NCBI GenBank assembly: GCA_016744015.1
Contig: JADGFD010000018.1
Span: 1 to 47,705, forward strand
Source of the DNA: Paracoccaceae bacterium
GTDB lineage: Bacteria; Pseudomonadota; Alphaproteobacteria; Rhodobacterales; Rhodobacteraceae
Direction: 5' to 3'
DNA: 47,705 nucleotides
The first letter of the stretch is position 1; the number at the start of each line of letters is the position of its first letter. The position numbers were made by a program, and so were the translations under genes. Below are positions 1 through 6,525 of this stretch, one piece after another. The notes under the pieces were generated by a model, which saw only the letters and a program-made list of their open reading frames with translations, searched no databases and had not been told where the DNA came from.

Positions 1-49
1 GTTTCAATATGCTCATTATCTGAGCGTCGCTGTATTTGGACTGTTTCAT
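1..49 (-). CDS. IS3-family transposase OrfA, N-terminal 16 residues (partial)
   Basis: A minus-strand ATG at 49 follows a clear GAGGAG ribosome site by a normal gap and opens a frame reading MKQSKYSDAQIMSILK before the window ends. This closely matches the start of IS3-family OrfA proteins (the M-K-x-S-K-[FY]-[ST]-[DE]-x-Q-I pattern), the helix-turn-helix subunit that binds the element ends and is joined to OrfB by programmed frameshifting. Only 16 residues are visible, so subgroup and integrity cannot be judged. Identification rests on this short motif plus the end-like sequence next to it. Confidence 0.65.
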   Translation of the reverse strand, partial: MKQSKYSDAQIMSILK

Positions 50-121
50 CAGAATCTCCTCGTCCGTTACGGTAAAAGAAATTCTACTTTCAAACGCTAT
101 TAATTTTCGGGGGGATTACCA
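1..121 (-). mobile_element. IS3-family insertion sequence, left end only (runs off the window)
   Basis: The first ~121 bases look like the upstream end of an IS3-family element. A transposase orfA start lies at 49 on the minus strand. The sequence outward from it ends near 121 in a G-rich stretch (ggggggatta, 110-119), which on the minus strand reads TGGTAATCCCCCC, a TG-initiated terminus of the kind IS3 elements carry. The interruption of a small reading frame at the same point (100-231) supports the boundary. The exact terminal base is inferred, because the other end and the target duplication are outside the window. Confidence 0.6.
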
Positions 122-231
122 ACTGAAGGTACGATAGATTGCCAAGTCGAATTTAGATGCACTATCCCCGATACATTGTAAGATAATTCAGCGAGCTTTA
201 TCGCAGTTGTTAGATCTATAATCGGATCCAT
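100..231 (-). pseudogene. small gene cut by the IS3 insertion (5' part only)
   Basis: An ATG at 231 on the minus strand lies 14 bases after the stop of the upstream 142-residue gene. Its GAGGAGG ribosome site overlaps that gene's TGA, so the two look translationally coupled. The frame encodes about 37 residues beginning MDPIIDLTTAIKLAELSY, then crosses into the IS end and stops at 100-102. I do not recognise the family. The strong ribosome site and coupling argue for a real gene whose 3' part lies beyond the insertion or has been lost. Confidence 0.45.
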
Positions 232-245
232 TGATTACTGCCTCC

Positions 246-674
246 TCAAGTTTTTGTGCCAACCACATTGCCGCCAACCACGCTGTGATCAATTAGTATA
301 TGATTTAAAATCTTTCCAAATCTTGATTCAGAAAAATACAGGGAGTCCACTGAGTGACCGTAGAAATATAGTATCGGCTTGGGTTCGTGGTAAATGTATC
401 TGAAAAACGGTTGCGAATTTGAGCTGTCTGCACGTTCAAGCCGAAAACAAGTTTGATAGTGATACACATAATATATCTTGTCTATCAGGCACTCCTGATA
501 GAGGTTCCCTTCAAAATCGAGGGTAGTGCTTTCTAGGCGCTCGGTTAAAAAAGCATTTTCTGACAAAATGATTTGATTTGCCCTCTCGGCGAAGAATAAA
601 TCTATCCGACTTACCGCAAAGATAAGCAAACCAATAGCTAACAAATATTTAACCACGCGCAATCTATTGACCAA
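246..674 (-). CDS. hypothetical protein with N-terminal membrane anchor
   Basis: This is a 142-residue frame starting at TTG 674 (a GTG six codons further in is the alternative). Residues about 8-28 form one hydrophobic helix (YLLAIGLLIFAVSRIDLFF region). The remainder is a mixed, aromatic-rich extracytoplasmic-looking domain with two cysteines (in QECLI and QTCFR) that could form a disulfide. No family is recognised. The ribosome site is weak. Its stop overlaps the ribosome site of the next gene (231), implying a two-gene unit now broken by the IS. Base composition is AT-rich, like the rest of the island. Confidence 0.45.
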   Translation of the reverse strand: MVNRLRVVKYLLAIGLLIFAVSRIDLFFAERANQIILSENAFLTERLESTTLDFEGNLYQECLIDKIYYVYHYQTCFRLERADSSNSQPFFRYIYHEPKPILYFYGHSVDSLYFSESRFGKILNHILIDHSVVGGNVVGTKT

Positions 675-777
675 TCAAAATTACCAATATTCCGCCAACA
701 CTCTAAAATAGTAATGCCATGAGTGCAATAACCTTTGAGTGTGTTTTTATTGAATGTAGTATATAGTATAAAAATCA

Positions 778-1017
778 TCAACCAGCCAAAACCAATTCCG
801 GCGGCGGCATAACAAAAGCAGATATCCACTTAAGAAACCCTCGGAACCTGTTCAAATAAACCGAACCACCTCTCCCAGTCAATGAGACCACTAACGGGGC
901 AATTTCTGTACCAGGGTTATCAATAATTTTCAGAAGAATTTTGGACCATGCTACTGAGAGGTTTTCAGCTTCGATTGTTAGGGGAGCCGTCGCGATATTT
1001 GATTTGGATTTACTCAT
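778..1017 (-). CDS. third gene of XRE/ImmA operon, probably truncated (79 aa)
   Basis: ATG 1017 has a good GGAGG site and lies about 115 bases after the inferred end of the ImmA gene. The first 48 residues (through VVSLTG) look conserved and amphipathic. From memory they resemble the N-terminus of thymidylate-synthase-like proteins found beside such regulators, but that is a weak recollection. After about 873 the translation loses this character and stops 31 codons later, so the gene may be truncated by a rearrangement that brought in the AT-richer 246-870 segment. It may also be an intact small protein of unknown role. Confidence 0.4.
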   Translation of the reverse strand: MSKSKSNIATAPLTIEAENLSVAWSKILLKIIDNPGTEIAPLVVSLTGRGGSVYLNRFRGFLKWISAFVMPPPELVLAG

Positions 1018-1131
1018 GCTGCATCCTCCAAATGCCGGAATTTGGCTAGGCCAATAAAATTCTTGCGCGAAACCCTTACCGTTGCCGACCAATTTGGGGC
1101 AATAACCTTTGCTGGCCCGGGGCTTTGAGCT

Positions 1132-1890
1132 TCAAACAACGATCCGTTCCACAGACCCAAGCGGCTTCAGTCGGCCCGCTTCAACGAAAACATCCTTAGG
1201 AAGCAGGATATTAGTTGAAAATTCAGCGTCAATGTTCGGGTTGCTACGGTTTTTCCCCGCTACGATCAGTGGTAGCAATGAGTTCCAACCAAGTAATTTT
1301 TGCCTTATGCTTTTTGGGCTCTGCTTTTTTTATAAATCTGCTCGTGATTGGCTCAAGAAACCAAGGCCAACAGACAAGTGGGTTATTAAAGTCTGATAGC
1401 CCACCCCAAAGTCACACGCGATTACATACAGCTGTTCAGGAGAGGCCGTTTCAATGTCTAGACTACGTTTGTTGAATGCACCACGAATACCGATAGTTGG
1501 CATTAAGAGGTGGGCGGCAAATGTGTCGGCTAAAAATTCTTCAGGATCCTGCCAAGAGGGCACTACCGATCTGTCTCGTAGTTCGTGAATTACACTGCCA
1601 TGCCCGAAATAATGATGCCCAAGTTCATGTGCACAATTATACGCCCGCCGCGCCAACGGTCTCATGGAGGAAAGATGAACGATCGCCCGTACCCCCTTTT
1701 GGTACATGCCCTCCATGTCAATATCGTTAAATCGAACAGAGACTCCTAGGGTTTGGCAAACATCATAAATACAAATAGCAGAATGCTGGTTCAGTCTACA
1801 TGCTTGTCGTATTGCGGCTGCACCTCGCATGGCATCTGCAGCCAAAGCATGTCGACCTCCAGTGGAAGCTATGTTCAAAGCGGTGGTCAT
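1132..1890 (-). pseudogene. ImmA/IrrE-family metallopeptidase, one in-frame stop
   Basis: This is a zinc metallopeptidase of the ImmA/IrrE (COG2856) type, which cleaves a partner XRE repressor. HELGH lies at residues 88-92, with a downstream acidic ligand in the EEFLADTFAAHLLMP segment (about 117-130). The frame hits TAA at 1330-1332 (codon 187). The same frame continues past it for 65 codons to TGA at 1132, and the continuation (KKQSPKSIRQKLLG, then a predicted beta-rich tail) is the expected family C-terminus. A single TTA-to-TAA change explains the break. The start overlaps the XRE stop by 4 bases. The catalytic half could still be made as a 186-residue product. Confidence 0.75.
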
Positions 1891-2249
1891 GAGGGGTCGC
1901 CTACTTCATCAGATGTATTCATGGCAGAGATTAGTTTTAAAAGACGATTGAGATCATTAGGCTTAAGTTTGGCAAGTTCTCTTGCAGCAAGTTTCAATCG
2001 AGGATCGGAAGGATCTGCCGTCTCATTTTTAGTTCCCAAGACCCAATTGATATCTACTTCATATATCTCACATAACTGGTGAAGTTCTTGGGCAGAAACT
2101 CGGCGATTACCGGCTTCGATTTCAGATATTGCGGGCCGATGTAGCCCAAGCAACTTCGCAACCTGCCCCTGTGAAAGGCCAGCCATTTTTCGAGACTCCT
2201 TGAGCCTGGCTCCAATTGCCAATCGTTGGTTGATTTGGTCCTGTGTCAC
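1887..2249 (-). CDS. XRE-family transcriptional regulator
   Basis: This 120-residue protein has an N-terminal helix-turn-helix (about residues 12-68; RLKESRKMAGLSQGQVAKLL, then HRPAISEIEAGNRRVS) typical of Cro/C1 repressors. A helical C-terminal segment (75-110) probably mediates dimerisation or contact with the protease. It overlaps the ImmA gene by ATGA and the preceding small gene by ATGA, giving a tightly coupled operon. By family precedent the protein represses its own promoter and is inactivated by ImmA cleavage. It is the only operon member that appears undamaged. Two direct repeats over the promoter at 2572-2603 are candidate binding sites. Confidence 0.85.
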   Translation of the reverse strand: MTQDQINQRLAIGARLKESRKMAGLSQGQVAKLLGLHRPAISEIEAGNRRVSAQELHQLCEIYEVDINWVLGTKNETADPSDPRLKLAARELAKLKPNDLNRLLKLISAMNTSDEVGDPS

Positions 2250-2547
2250 GCTGCATCTTCCGACGAGCTAATTGATTTAGCGATCGTGCAAACAAAATGT
2301 GCAATCTCACTGATGTTCATGGATTTTTTAGTATCCGCATTCGCGAAAATATTTTGATCATCCGGAATATCGATATTCAATTTGTCAGCAACAAGCGTTG
2401 TGGCTGCAATCCACACTTTGCTATCAAACTCGGTACTTCGTCCGCTGGCTTTGTCTTTCCAGACAAGGGCGGGCAATCAAGCCCACTATTACTCTGTATA
2501 TCTTCGACTACGTCTTTTAGGGCTTGCTCGACGATTTTCTTATCCAT
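2246..2547 (-). pseudogene. small acyl-carrier-like/hypothetical first gene of the XRE operon, frameshifted
   Basis: ATG 2547, with a GGGGA site, opens a frame (MDKKIVEQALKDVVEDIQ...) that reads well for about 39 codons, then loses sense. From about 2440 the neighbouring frame takes over with coherent sequence (EFDSKVWIAATTLVADKL, then a PDDQNIF segment) and ends four bases inside the XRE start. The total length of 302 bases is one short of a multiple of three, so restoring one base near 2435-2440 yields a continuous 100-residue protein. The helical C-terminal half with PDDxNIF resembles small carrier-protein-like proteins that precede XRE/ImmA genes. The family name is uncertain. Confidence 0.6.
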
Positions 2548-2571
2548 TGCGAATCCCCTACCTTATTCTTT

Positions 2572-2605
2572 GTAAGATAATCGTACAGAATGGTAAGATT
2601 ATCAA
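2572..2605 (-). promoter_or_regulatory. XRE operon promoter with overlapping direct-repeat operators
   Basis: On the minus strand TTGATA (2605-2600) and GATTAT (2582-2577) are separated by 17 bases, matching -35/-10 elements (5/6 and 4/6). Two near-identical 11-mers, GTAAGATAATC (2572-2582) and GTAAGATTATC (2593-2603) on the plus strand, sit 21 bases apart, two helical turns, one on each promoter element. That is the geometry expected for autorepression by the XRE protein. The first gene starts about 25 bases downstream. Confidence 0.5.
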
Positions 2606-2977
2606 GATGCAAAGAATTCAATCAAATAAGTGATTGTTGAGGTGCTATGATTGGCCGAGACTTAAACAGCATAAAGCTATGTTGAATGTCCGTTTCTATT
2701 GTTCGCTTCGGTCGTTTACGCGCTTGCAGCGAAAGGCAGCTATCTGCCTATTCTGTTGAAAAACTCCGATTTCGGTCAAAATTGAAAAATATTTCACTGC
2801 ACGGAGCTGGAGGGAAATATTGGCGAGGGGTTCGGCTAAAATGGGCTTAAAGCGATGTTGCGGCTCCTTGGGGCCTTTCGCGGCAATCCTCAATGAGTTT
2901 CAGTAAAGGTGTGCTATTGACGGAAACTTCCGAAATCTAAATATTGGAATTTTTCAATAGAATACGCCCTAACCGCC
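2606..2977. other. gene-free stretch of the island, possible relic
   Basis: I see no convincing gene. A 65-codon minus-strand frame (2696-2893) has low-complexity basic composition and no ribosome site. The run around 2745-2830 has the look of non-coding DNA bordering insertion sequences in alphaproteobacteria, but I cannot assign it to an element. Confidence 0.3.
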
Positions 2978-3020
2978 AAAAAACTGGTCGGGTGGCCGGA
3001 TAGTGCACACCCAGCCACCC
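2978..3020 (-). terminator. putative terminator after alpA
   Basis: On the minus strand, eight bases past the alpA stop, GGGTGGC (3020-3014) pairs with GCCACCC (2996-2990). GACCAGTTTTTT follows (T-run at 2983-2978). The 17-base loop and the 6-base gap before the T-run make it a weak intrinsic terminator. Confidence 0.4.
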
Positions 3021-3027
3021 TTGCTCC

Positions 3028-3228
3028 TTATGCAGGAGTGTCGGTCAGGTCTTCGCGACGATCCAGGCGTTCTTGCAGCCAGTCCAACACTTCATCCTCA
3101 ACCCATCCCACTCTGTTGGGGCCGAGTTGTATCCGCTTTGGGAACGTCCCGGCCTTTTCCAGTCTGGCCACGTGTTGCGGCGAGTATAGAACCAACTCCT
3201 TGAGCTGGCGTTTTGATAGTATCCGCAT
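3028..3228 (-). CDS. alpA: AlpA-family phage/island regulatory protein
   Basis: This is a 66-residue winged-helix protein starting at ATG 3228, which follows GGAGAG at normal spacing; an upstream in-frame ATG at 3255 lacks this. The whole length matches the AlpA/excisionase-like family (MRILSKRQLKELVLYSPQHV start, then FPKRIQLGPNRVGW). Such proteins activate or act as directionality factors for integrases of cryptic prophages and islands. It lies about 300 bases from the tRNA-Lys 3' end, a classic attachment site. No integrase is visible in the window, so it may lie beyond position 1 or be lost. Confidence 0.85.
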   Translation of the reverse strand: MRILSKRQLKELVLYSPQHVARLEKAGTFPKRIQLGPNRVGWVEDEVLDWLQERLDRREDLTDTPA

Positions 3229-3521
3229 CTCGATCTCTCCATGTTTGAAGAGCATCGCGATGCCCTAGGTTACAACAATACCCAGGCACGGAACCGTAAC
3301 AGCGCTTAGCGATATTGGCGAGAAAATCATTTGACAATTGTTTGGCAAGGTATTCATGGAATATTTGGAATTTTAGTTTTGAGAAGTGGCAGGGTGATTT
3401 CAGACAGGGCTCCCATAGCTGAACACAAGGAATCACCTATTAACAAACACAACCACGTGACTAAAAAGAGACTATAATCAAACAAGGTTTTAAAGAATTA
3501 AACGTAACCCTTTGATTTAAA
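3229..3521. other. intergenic DNA between alpA and tRNA-Lys, putative attachment-site region
   Basis: This is AT-rich sequence with no supported gene. It is the junction between the island and the chromosome, since the tRNA 3' end ends at 3522. If integration used the tRNA, the island-side core would be the tRNA 3' segment within 3522-3560. A second copy of that segment is not present in the window. Confidence 0.35.
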
Positions 3522-3597
3522 TGGTGAGCCGGTCGGGATCCGAACCCGAGACCTACTGATTAAAAGTCAGTTGCTCTACCAACTGAGCTACCGGCCC
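3522..3597 (-). tRNA. tRNA-Lys (anticodon UUU)
   Basis: The minus strand folds as a full cloverleaf. Acceptor GGGCCGG pairs with CCGGCTC (one G-U), the D-arm is TAGCTCAGTTGGTAGAGCA, and the anticodon stem CTGA/TCAG carries loop CTTTTAA (anticodon TTT). The T-arm contains GGTTCGGATCC, and discriminator A is followed by an encoded CCA (3524-3522). The 3' end faces the AT-rich island, consistent with use as an integration target. Confidence 0.97.
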
Positions 3598-3735
3598 ACA
3601 CATAGCGGGTTACTAGGCGGGTGGGGGGCGATGGTCAAGGGGGAAATTGGGGAAATCCGTGATAAATATTTCGGAATTCCTATCGTGCTGGTGAGGTGGC
3701 TGGCATTGGTGGGCATATGCGCTTATAGAAGCGGT

Positions 3736-4572
3736 ATGACAGGACAATATAAGATAGGCGGCCTCGCGTTTTTAAAAATGCACGGGCTCGGGAATGATTT
3801 TGTGGTGGTGGACGCGCGTGGGCGAGCCAACCCGATGACGCCTGCCTTGGCGCGGGCCATTGGAGACCGGCATTTTGGCATTGGCTTTGACCAGCTGGCG
3901 TTGATTCGCGATGAGGGCGATGTGGTGGCCGTGGATTACTGGAACAGCGATGGGTCGCTTTCGGATGCTTGCGGCAATGCCACCCGCTGTGTGGCGCGGC
4001 TAATTATGGCGGAAACCGGCGCGGCGGCTGTGACCTTGCGCACGGGGCGCGGCGACTTGGCCTGTGAAGATGCGGGGGGCGGGCTTATTCGGGTGAATAT
4101 GGGCCAGCCGTATCTTGAATGGCATGAGGTGCCGCTGGCGCGGGAGATGGACACGCTAGTGCTGCCCTTGGAGGGCGCCCCCAGTGCTACGGGCATGGGC
4201 AACCCCCATTGCAGCTTTTTCGTGGAAAAAGTAGCGACGGTGGATCTTGATATGCTTGGCCCCGAAACCGAGCACAATCCGCTTTTCCCCGAGCGCACCA
4301 ATGTGCAAGCGGTTGAGGTGATGGACCGCGAAAATCTGCGGGTGCGGGTTTGGGAGCGAGGCGTGGGGCACACGCTGGCGAGCGGGTCTAGCGCCTGTGC
4401 AGTGGCCGTCGCGGCGGCACGACGCAAGGTGGCTGATCGGAAGGTCACTGTGCATTTGGACGGCGGAAATTTGGGGATTGAGTGGCGCGAAGACGGTGTG
4501 TGGATGACAGGCCAAACCATGCTCGTGGCCGAGGGCGTGCTGAGCGCTGAATTTATGGACACCGCCAAATGA
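3736..4572 (+). CDS. dapF: diaminopimelate epimerase
   Basis: DapF interconverts LL- and meso-diaminopimelate for lysine and peptidoglycan synthesis in the cytoplasm. Starting at ATG 3736 gives 278 residues, the usual family length; the open frame extends upstream to 3571 through the tRNA and is not credible there. Family marks are FLKMHGLGNDFVVVD at the start and the active-site loop SDACGNATRC with Cys79. The second catalytic motif, normally ACGxGAC, reads ASGSSAC, so the usual second cysteine is Ser216. The stop overlaps the mtaB start by ATGA, so the two are co-translated. Assignment to the family is certain; full epimerase activity depends on whether the Ser variant is functional. Confidence 0.92.
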   Translation: MTGQYKIGGLAFLKMHGLGNDFVVVDARGRANPMTPALARAIGDRHFGIGFDQLALIRDEGDVVAVDYWNSDGSLSDACGNATRCVARLIMAETGAAAVTLRTGRGDLACEDAGGGLIRVNMGQPYLEWHEVPLAREMDTLVLPLEGAPSATGMGNPHCSFFVEKVATVDLDMLGPETEHNPLFPERTNVQAVEVMDRENLRVRVWERGVGHTLASGSSACAVAVAAARRKVADRKVTVHLDGGNLGIEWREDGVWMTGQTMLVAEGVLSAEFMDTAK

Positions 4573-5810
4573 AGCCTCCGATTTTTGAAACCTTTGGCTG
4601 TAGGCTGAACGCCTATGAAACCGAAGCCATGCGCGACCTGAGCGCGGGGCTGGAAAACGCGGTGGTCGTGAATACCTGCGCCGTAACAGCCGAGGCAGTC
4701 CGGCAGGCCCGCCAGCGCATTCGCAAACTGCGGCGGGAAAACCCCGAAGCCAAGCTGATTGTGACAGGCTGTGCCGCACAAATTGAGCCTGAGCGTTTTA
4801 ACGATATGCCCGAGGTCGACCTCGTGCTGGGCAACCTTGAAAAGATGCAGGCGGAAACTTGGGCGGGCATTGGCGCGGCTGAAGGCATTGTGGTTGAGGA
4901 TATTATGGCCGCCACCGAAACGGCCGGCCACTTGATTGATGGCTTTGGCACCCGCGCACGGGCCTATGTGCAAGTGCAAAACGGCTGTGACCACCGCTGC
5001 ACGTTTTGCATTATCCCATATGGTCGTGGCAATTCGCGCAGCGTGCCAGCAGGCGTAGTTGTAGAGCAAATCAAACGCCTTGTGGGCAAGGGTTTTAACG
5101 AGGTCGTGCTAACGGGCGTAGACATGACAAGCTGGGGCGCGGACCTGCCCGGGCAACCGCCCCTTGGCAACCTTGTACAACGGATTTTGACGCTAGTACC
5201 GGACCTGCCACGGCTGCGAATATCCTCGATTGACTCCATAGAGGCCGACCCTGCGCTGGTGGAAGCGATTAAATTCGCCCCACGTTTAATGCCGCATCTA
5301 CACCTGTCTTTGCAGGCCGGTGACAATATGATTTTGAAGCGGATGAAACGGCGGCACAACCGTGAGAATGCCATTGAATTTTGCGCTGAAATGCGTGCGG
5401 CACGGCCCGAGATTGTATTTGGCGCGGATATCATCGCGGGCTTCCCGACGGAAACCGACGCGATGTTTGAGAACTCGTTGAAGCTGGTAGAAGACTGCGG
5501 GCTGACATGGCTGCATGTGTTTCCGTTTTCAGCCCGTGAAGGCACGCCTGCGGCGCGGATACCCCCTGTGGACGGGCGGATTGTGAAGGCACGGGCGGCA
5601 CAGCTTAGGGCCTTGGGCGAGGCACGCGTTGCCACATATCTGGCATCGCAAGTGGGGCTTGTGGCGCAAGTGCTAATCGAAAACCCGCATATGGGCCGCA
5701 CTGAGGGCTTTGCCGAAGTCGCATTTAAAGCACCCCAGCCCGTGGGCAAAATAACGGCGGCGCAACTGACAGGCATTGAAGGTGGGCATTTGATCGGTAC
5801 ACCTCTGTAA
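4569..5810 (+). CDS. mtaB: tRNA t6A37 methylthiotransferase MtaB
   Basis: This radical-SAM methylthiotransferase converts N6-threonylcarbamoyladenosine at tRNA position 37 to its 2-methylthio form. At 413 residues it has the family length. The N-terminal UPF0004 domain carries cysteines in FETFGCRLN, VVNTC and TGCAAQ that bind one 4Fe-4S cluster. The radical-SAM triad is Cys140-x3-Cys144-x2-Cys147 (NGCDHRCTFCIIPYGRG). A C-terminal TRAM-like segment starts about residue 355. It overlaps dapF by four bases, an arrangement common in Rhodobacterales. Its substrate tRNAs include tRNA-Lys, encoded immediately upstream. Confidence 0.93.
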   Translation: MKPPIFETFGCRLNAYETEAMRDLSAGLENAVVVNTCAVTAEAVRQARQRIRKLRRENPEAKLIVTGCAAQIEPERFNDMPEVDLVLGNLEKMQAETWAGIGAAEGIVVEDIMAATETAGHLIDGFGTRARAYVQVQNGCDHRCTFCIIPYGRGNSRSVPAGVVVEQIKRLVGKGFNEVVLTGVDMTSWGADLPGQPPLGNLVQRILTLVPDLPRLRISSIDSIEADPALVEAIKFAPRLMPHLHLSLQAGDNMILKRMKRRHNRENAIEFCAEMRAARPEIVFGADIIAGFPTETDAMFENSLKLVEDCGLTWLHVFPFSAREGTPAARIPPVDGRIVKARAAQLRALGEARVATYLASQVGLVAQVLIENPHMGRTEGFAEVAFKAPQPVGKITAAQLTGIEGGHLIGTPL

Positions 5811-6382
5811 TGACTTTACCAAAGCACACACCATTTACGCGCCTATCCAAATGGATAAGATGGCCCTTTCTGTTGTGGCTCTCTCTTGGCCTTCTTCCGC
5901 TCCTGTCCAACGCCTTTGGTTTTCAAATCCTCCCCTCACCGGAGTGGGCAGTGCAAGCCCGCGTGTCGGCCATTATATCGGGTGTATCGATGGCAGGCTT
6001 TATGGCATGGGCCGTAGCTCTGGGTACAAATATCGGCCCTCATAAGACGGGCAAAGCCGCGCGATTTGCGATTATTCTTTTTGCGCCCATCTTGGGTTTT
6101 CCCATCGGAAGCTTCGCTGTTTTAGCAGGCGGACCGATGATCGCAGCTATCACCATAGGCACTGAAACTGAAATCCAATACACGATCGCCAACGTCACGG
6201 CGCGCAGTTCTCGACGATGTAGAAACAGGATAGACCTTATGGATATGCCGTTGTTTTCTGATCAACTCTGTGGATTTTCGGCTGATTTCGGAAGCACGAT
6301 TACGCGTGGTGATACAATTATTGTAACAGGGCGCGGCACCGCGTGGGGCGTGTTTTCGCATTCGGCGCACCGCGTTGAGTAG
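5810..6382 (+). CDS. hypothetical multi-pass membrane protein
   Basis: This is a 190-residue frame whose ATG shares one base with the mtaB stop (TAATG), so it is probably the third gene of that operon. Three to four hydrophobic segments are visible: about 17-40, 50-70, 85-105 and possibly 105-120. A polar C-terminal tail of about 70 residues follows (LFSDQLCGFSADFGS, DTIIVTGRGTAWGVF). No recognised domain. The tail looks like a small extracytoplasmic or cytosolic beta domain. I cannot propose a function. Confidence 0.7.
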   Translation: MTLPKHTPFTRLSKWIRWPFLLWLSLGLLPLLSNAFGFQILPSPEWAVQARVSAIISGVSMAGFMAWAVALGTNIGPHKTGKAARFAIILFAPILGFPIGSFAVLAGGPMIAAITIGTETEIQYTIANVTARSSRRCRNRIDLMDMPLFSDQLCGFSADFGSTITRGDTIIVTGRGTAWGVFSHSAHRVE

Positions 6383-6433
6383 CTGGCGTTAACCAAAGCC
6401 GCAAGGCCGCACGACCACAACGAGGATCCCTCC

Positions 6434-6469
6434 GTGCGGGTCTTTTTGCTGGCGCAAAAAGACCCGCAC
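6434..6469. terminator. perfect 15-bp stem-loop, probably a bidirectional terminator
   Basis: GTGCGGGTCTTTTTG (6434-6448) and its exact complement (6455-6469) flank a 6-base loop, CTGGCG. It lies about 50 bases after the membrane-protein stop. The stem contains T- and A-runs, which could serve as termination tracts in both directions. Confidence 0.5.
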
Positions 6470-6525
6470 GTTTGGGCCATGGCCTCGGTGGGCCAAGTTG
6501 CGATAAATGCGTTTGAGATATAAGC

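Noticed and set aside
638-829. 63-codon minus-strand frame with a hydrophobic stretch
   Set aside because: It overlaps the starts and ends of better-supported neighbours, has no ribosome site, and is low in conservation-like character.
2696-2893. 65-codon minus-strand frame between the XRE operon and alpA
   Set aside because: No ribosome site, basic low-complexity translation, and it lies in DNA that looks non-coding.
3571-3735. Upstream extension of the dapF frame
   Set aside because: It runs through the tRNA-Lys gene, and the extra residues do not resemble a DapF N-terminus.
3936-5069. 377-codon minus-strand open frame opposite dapF and mtaB
   Set aside because: It is a mirror of two well-identified genes in GC-rich DNA. 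Its translation is rich in Arg/Ser/Ala/Pro with no domain.
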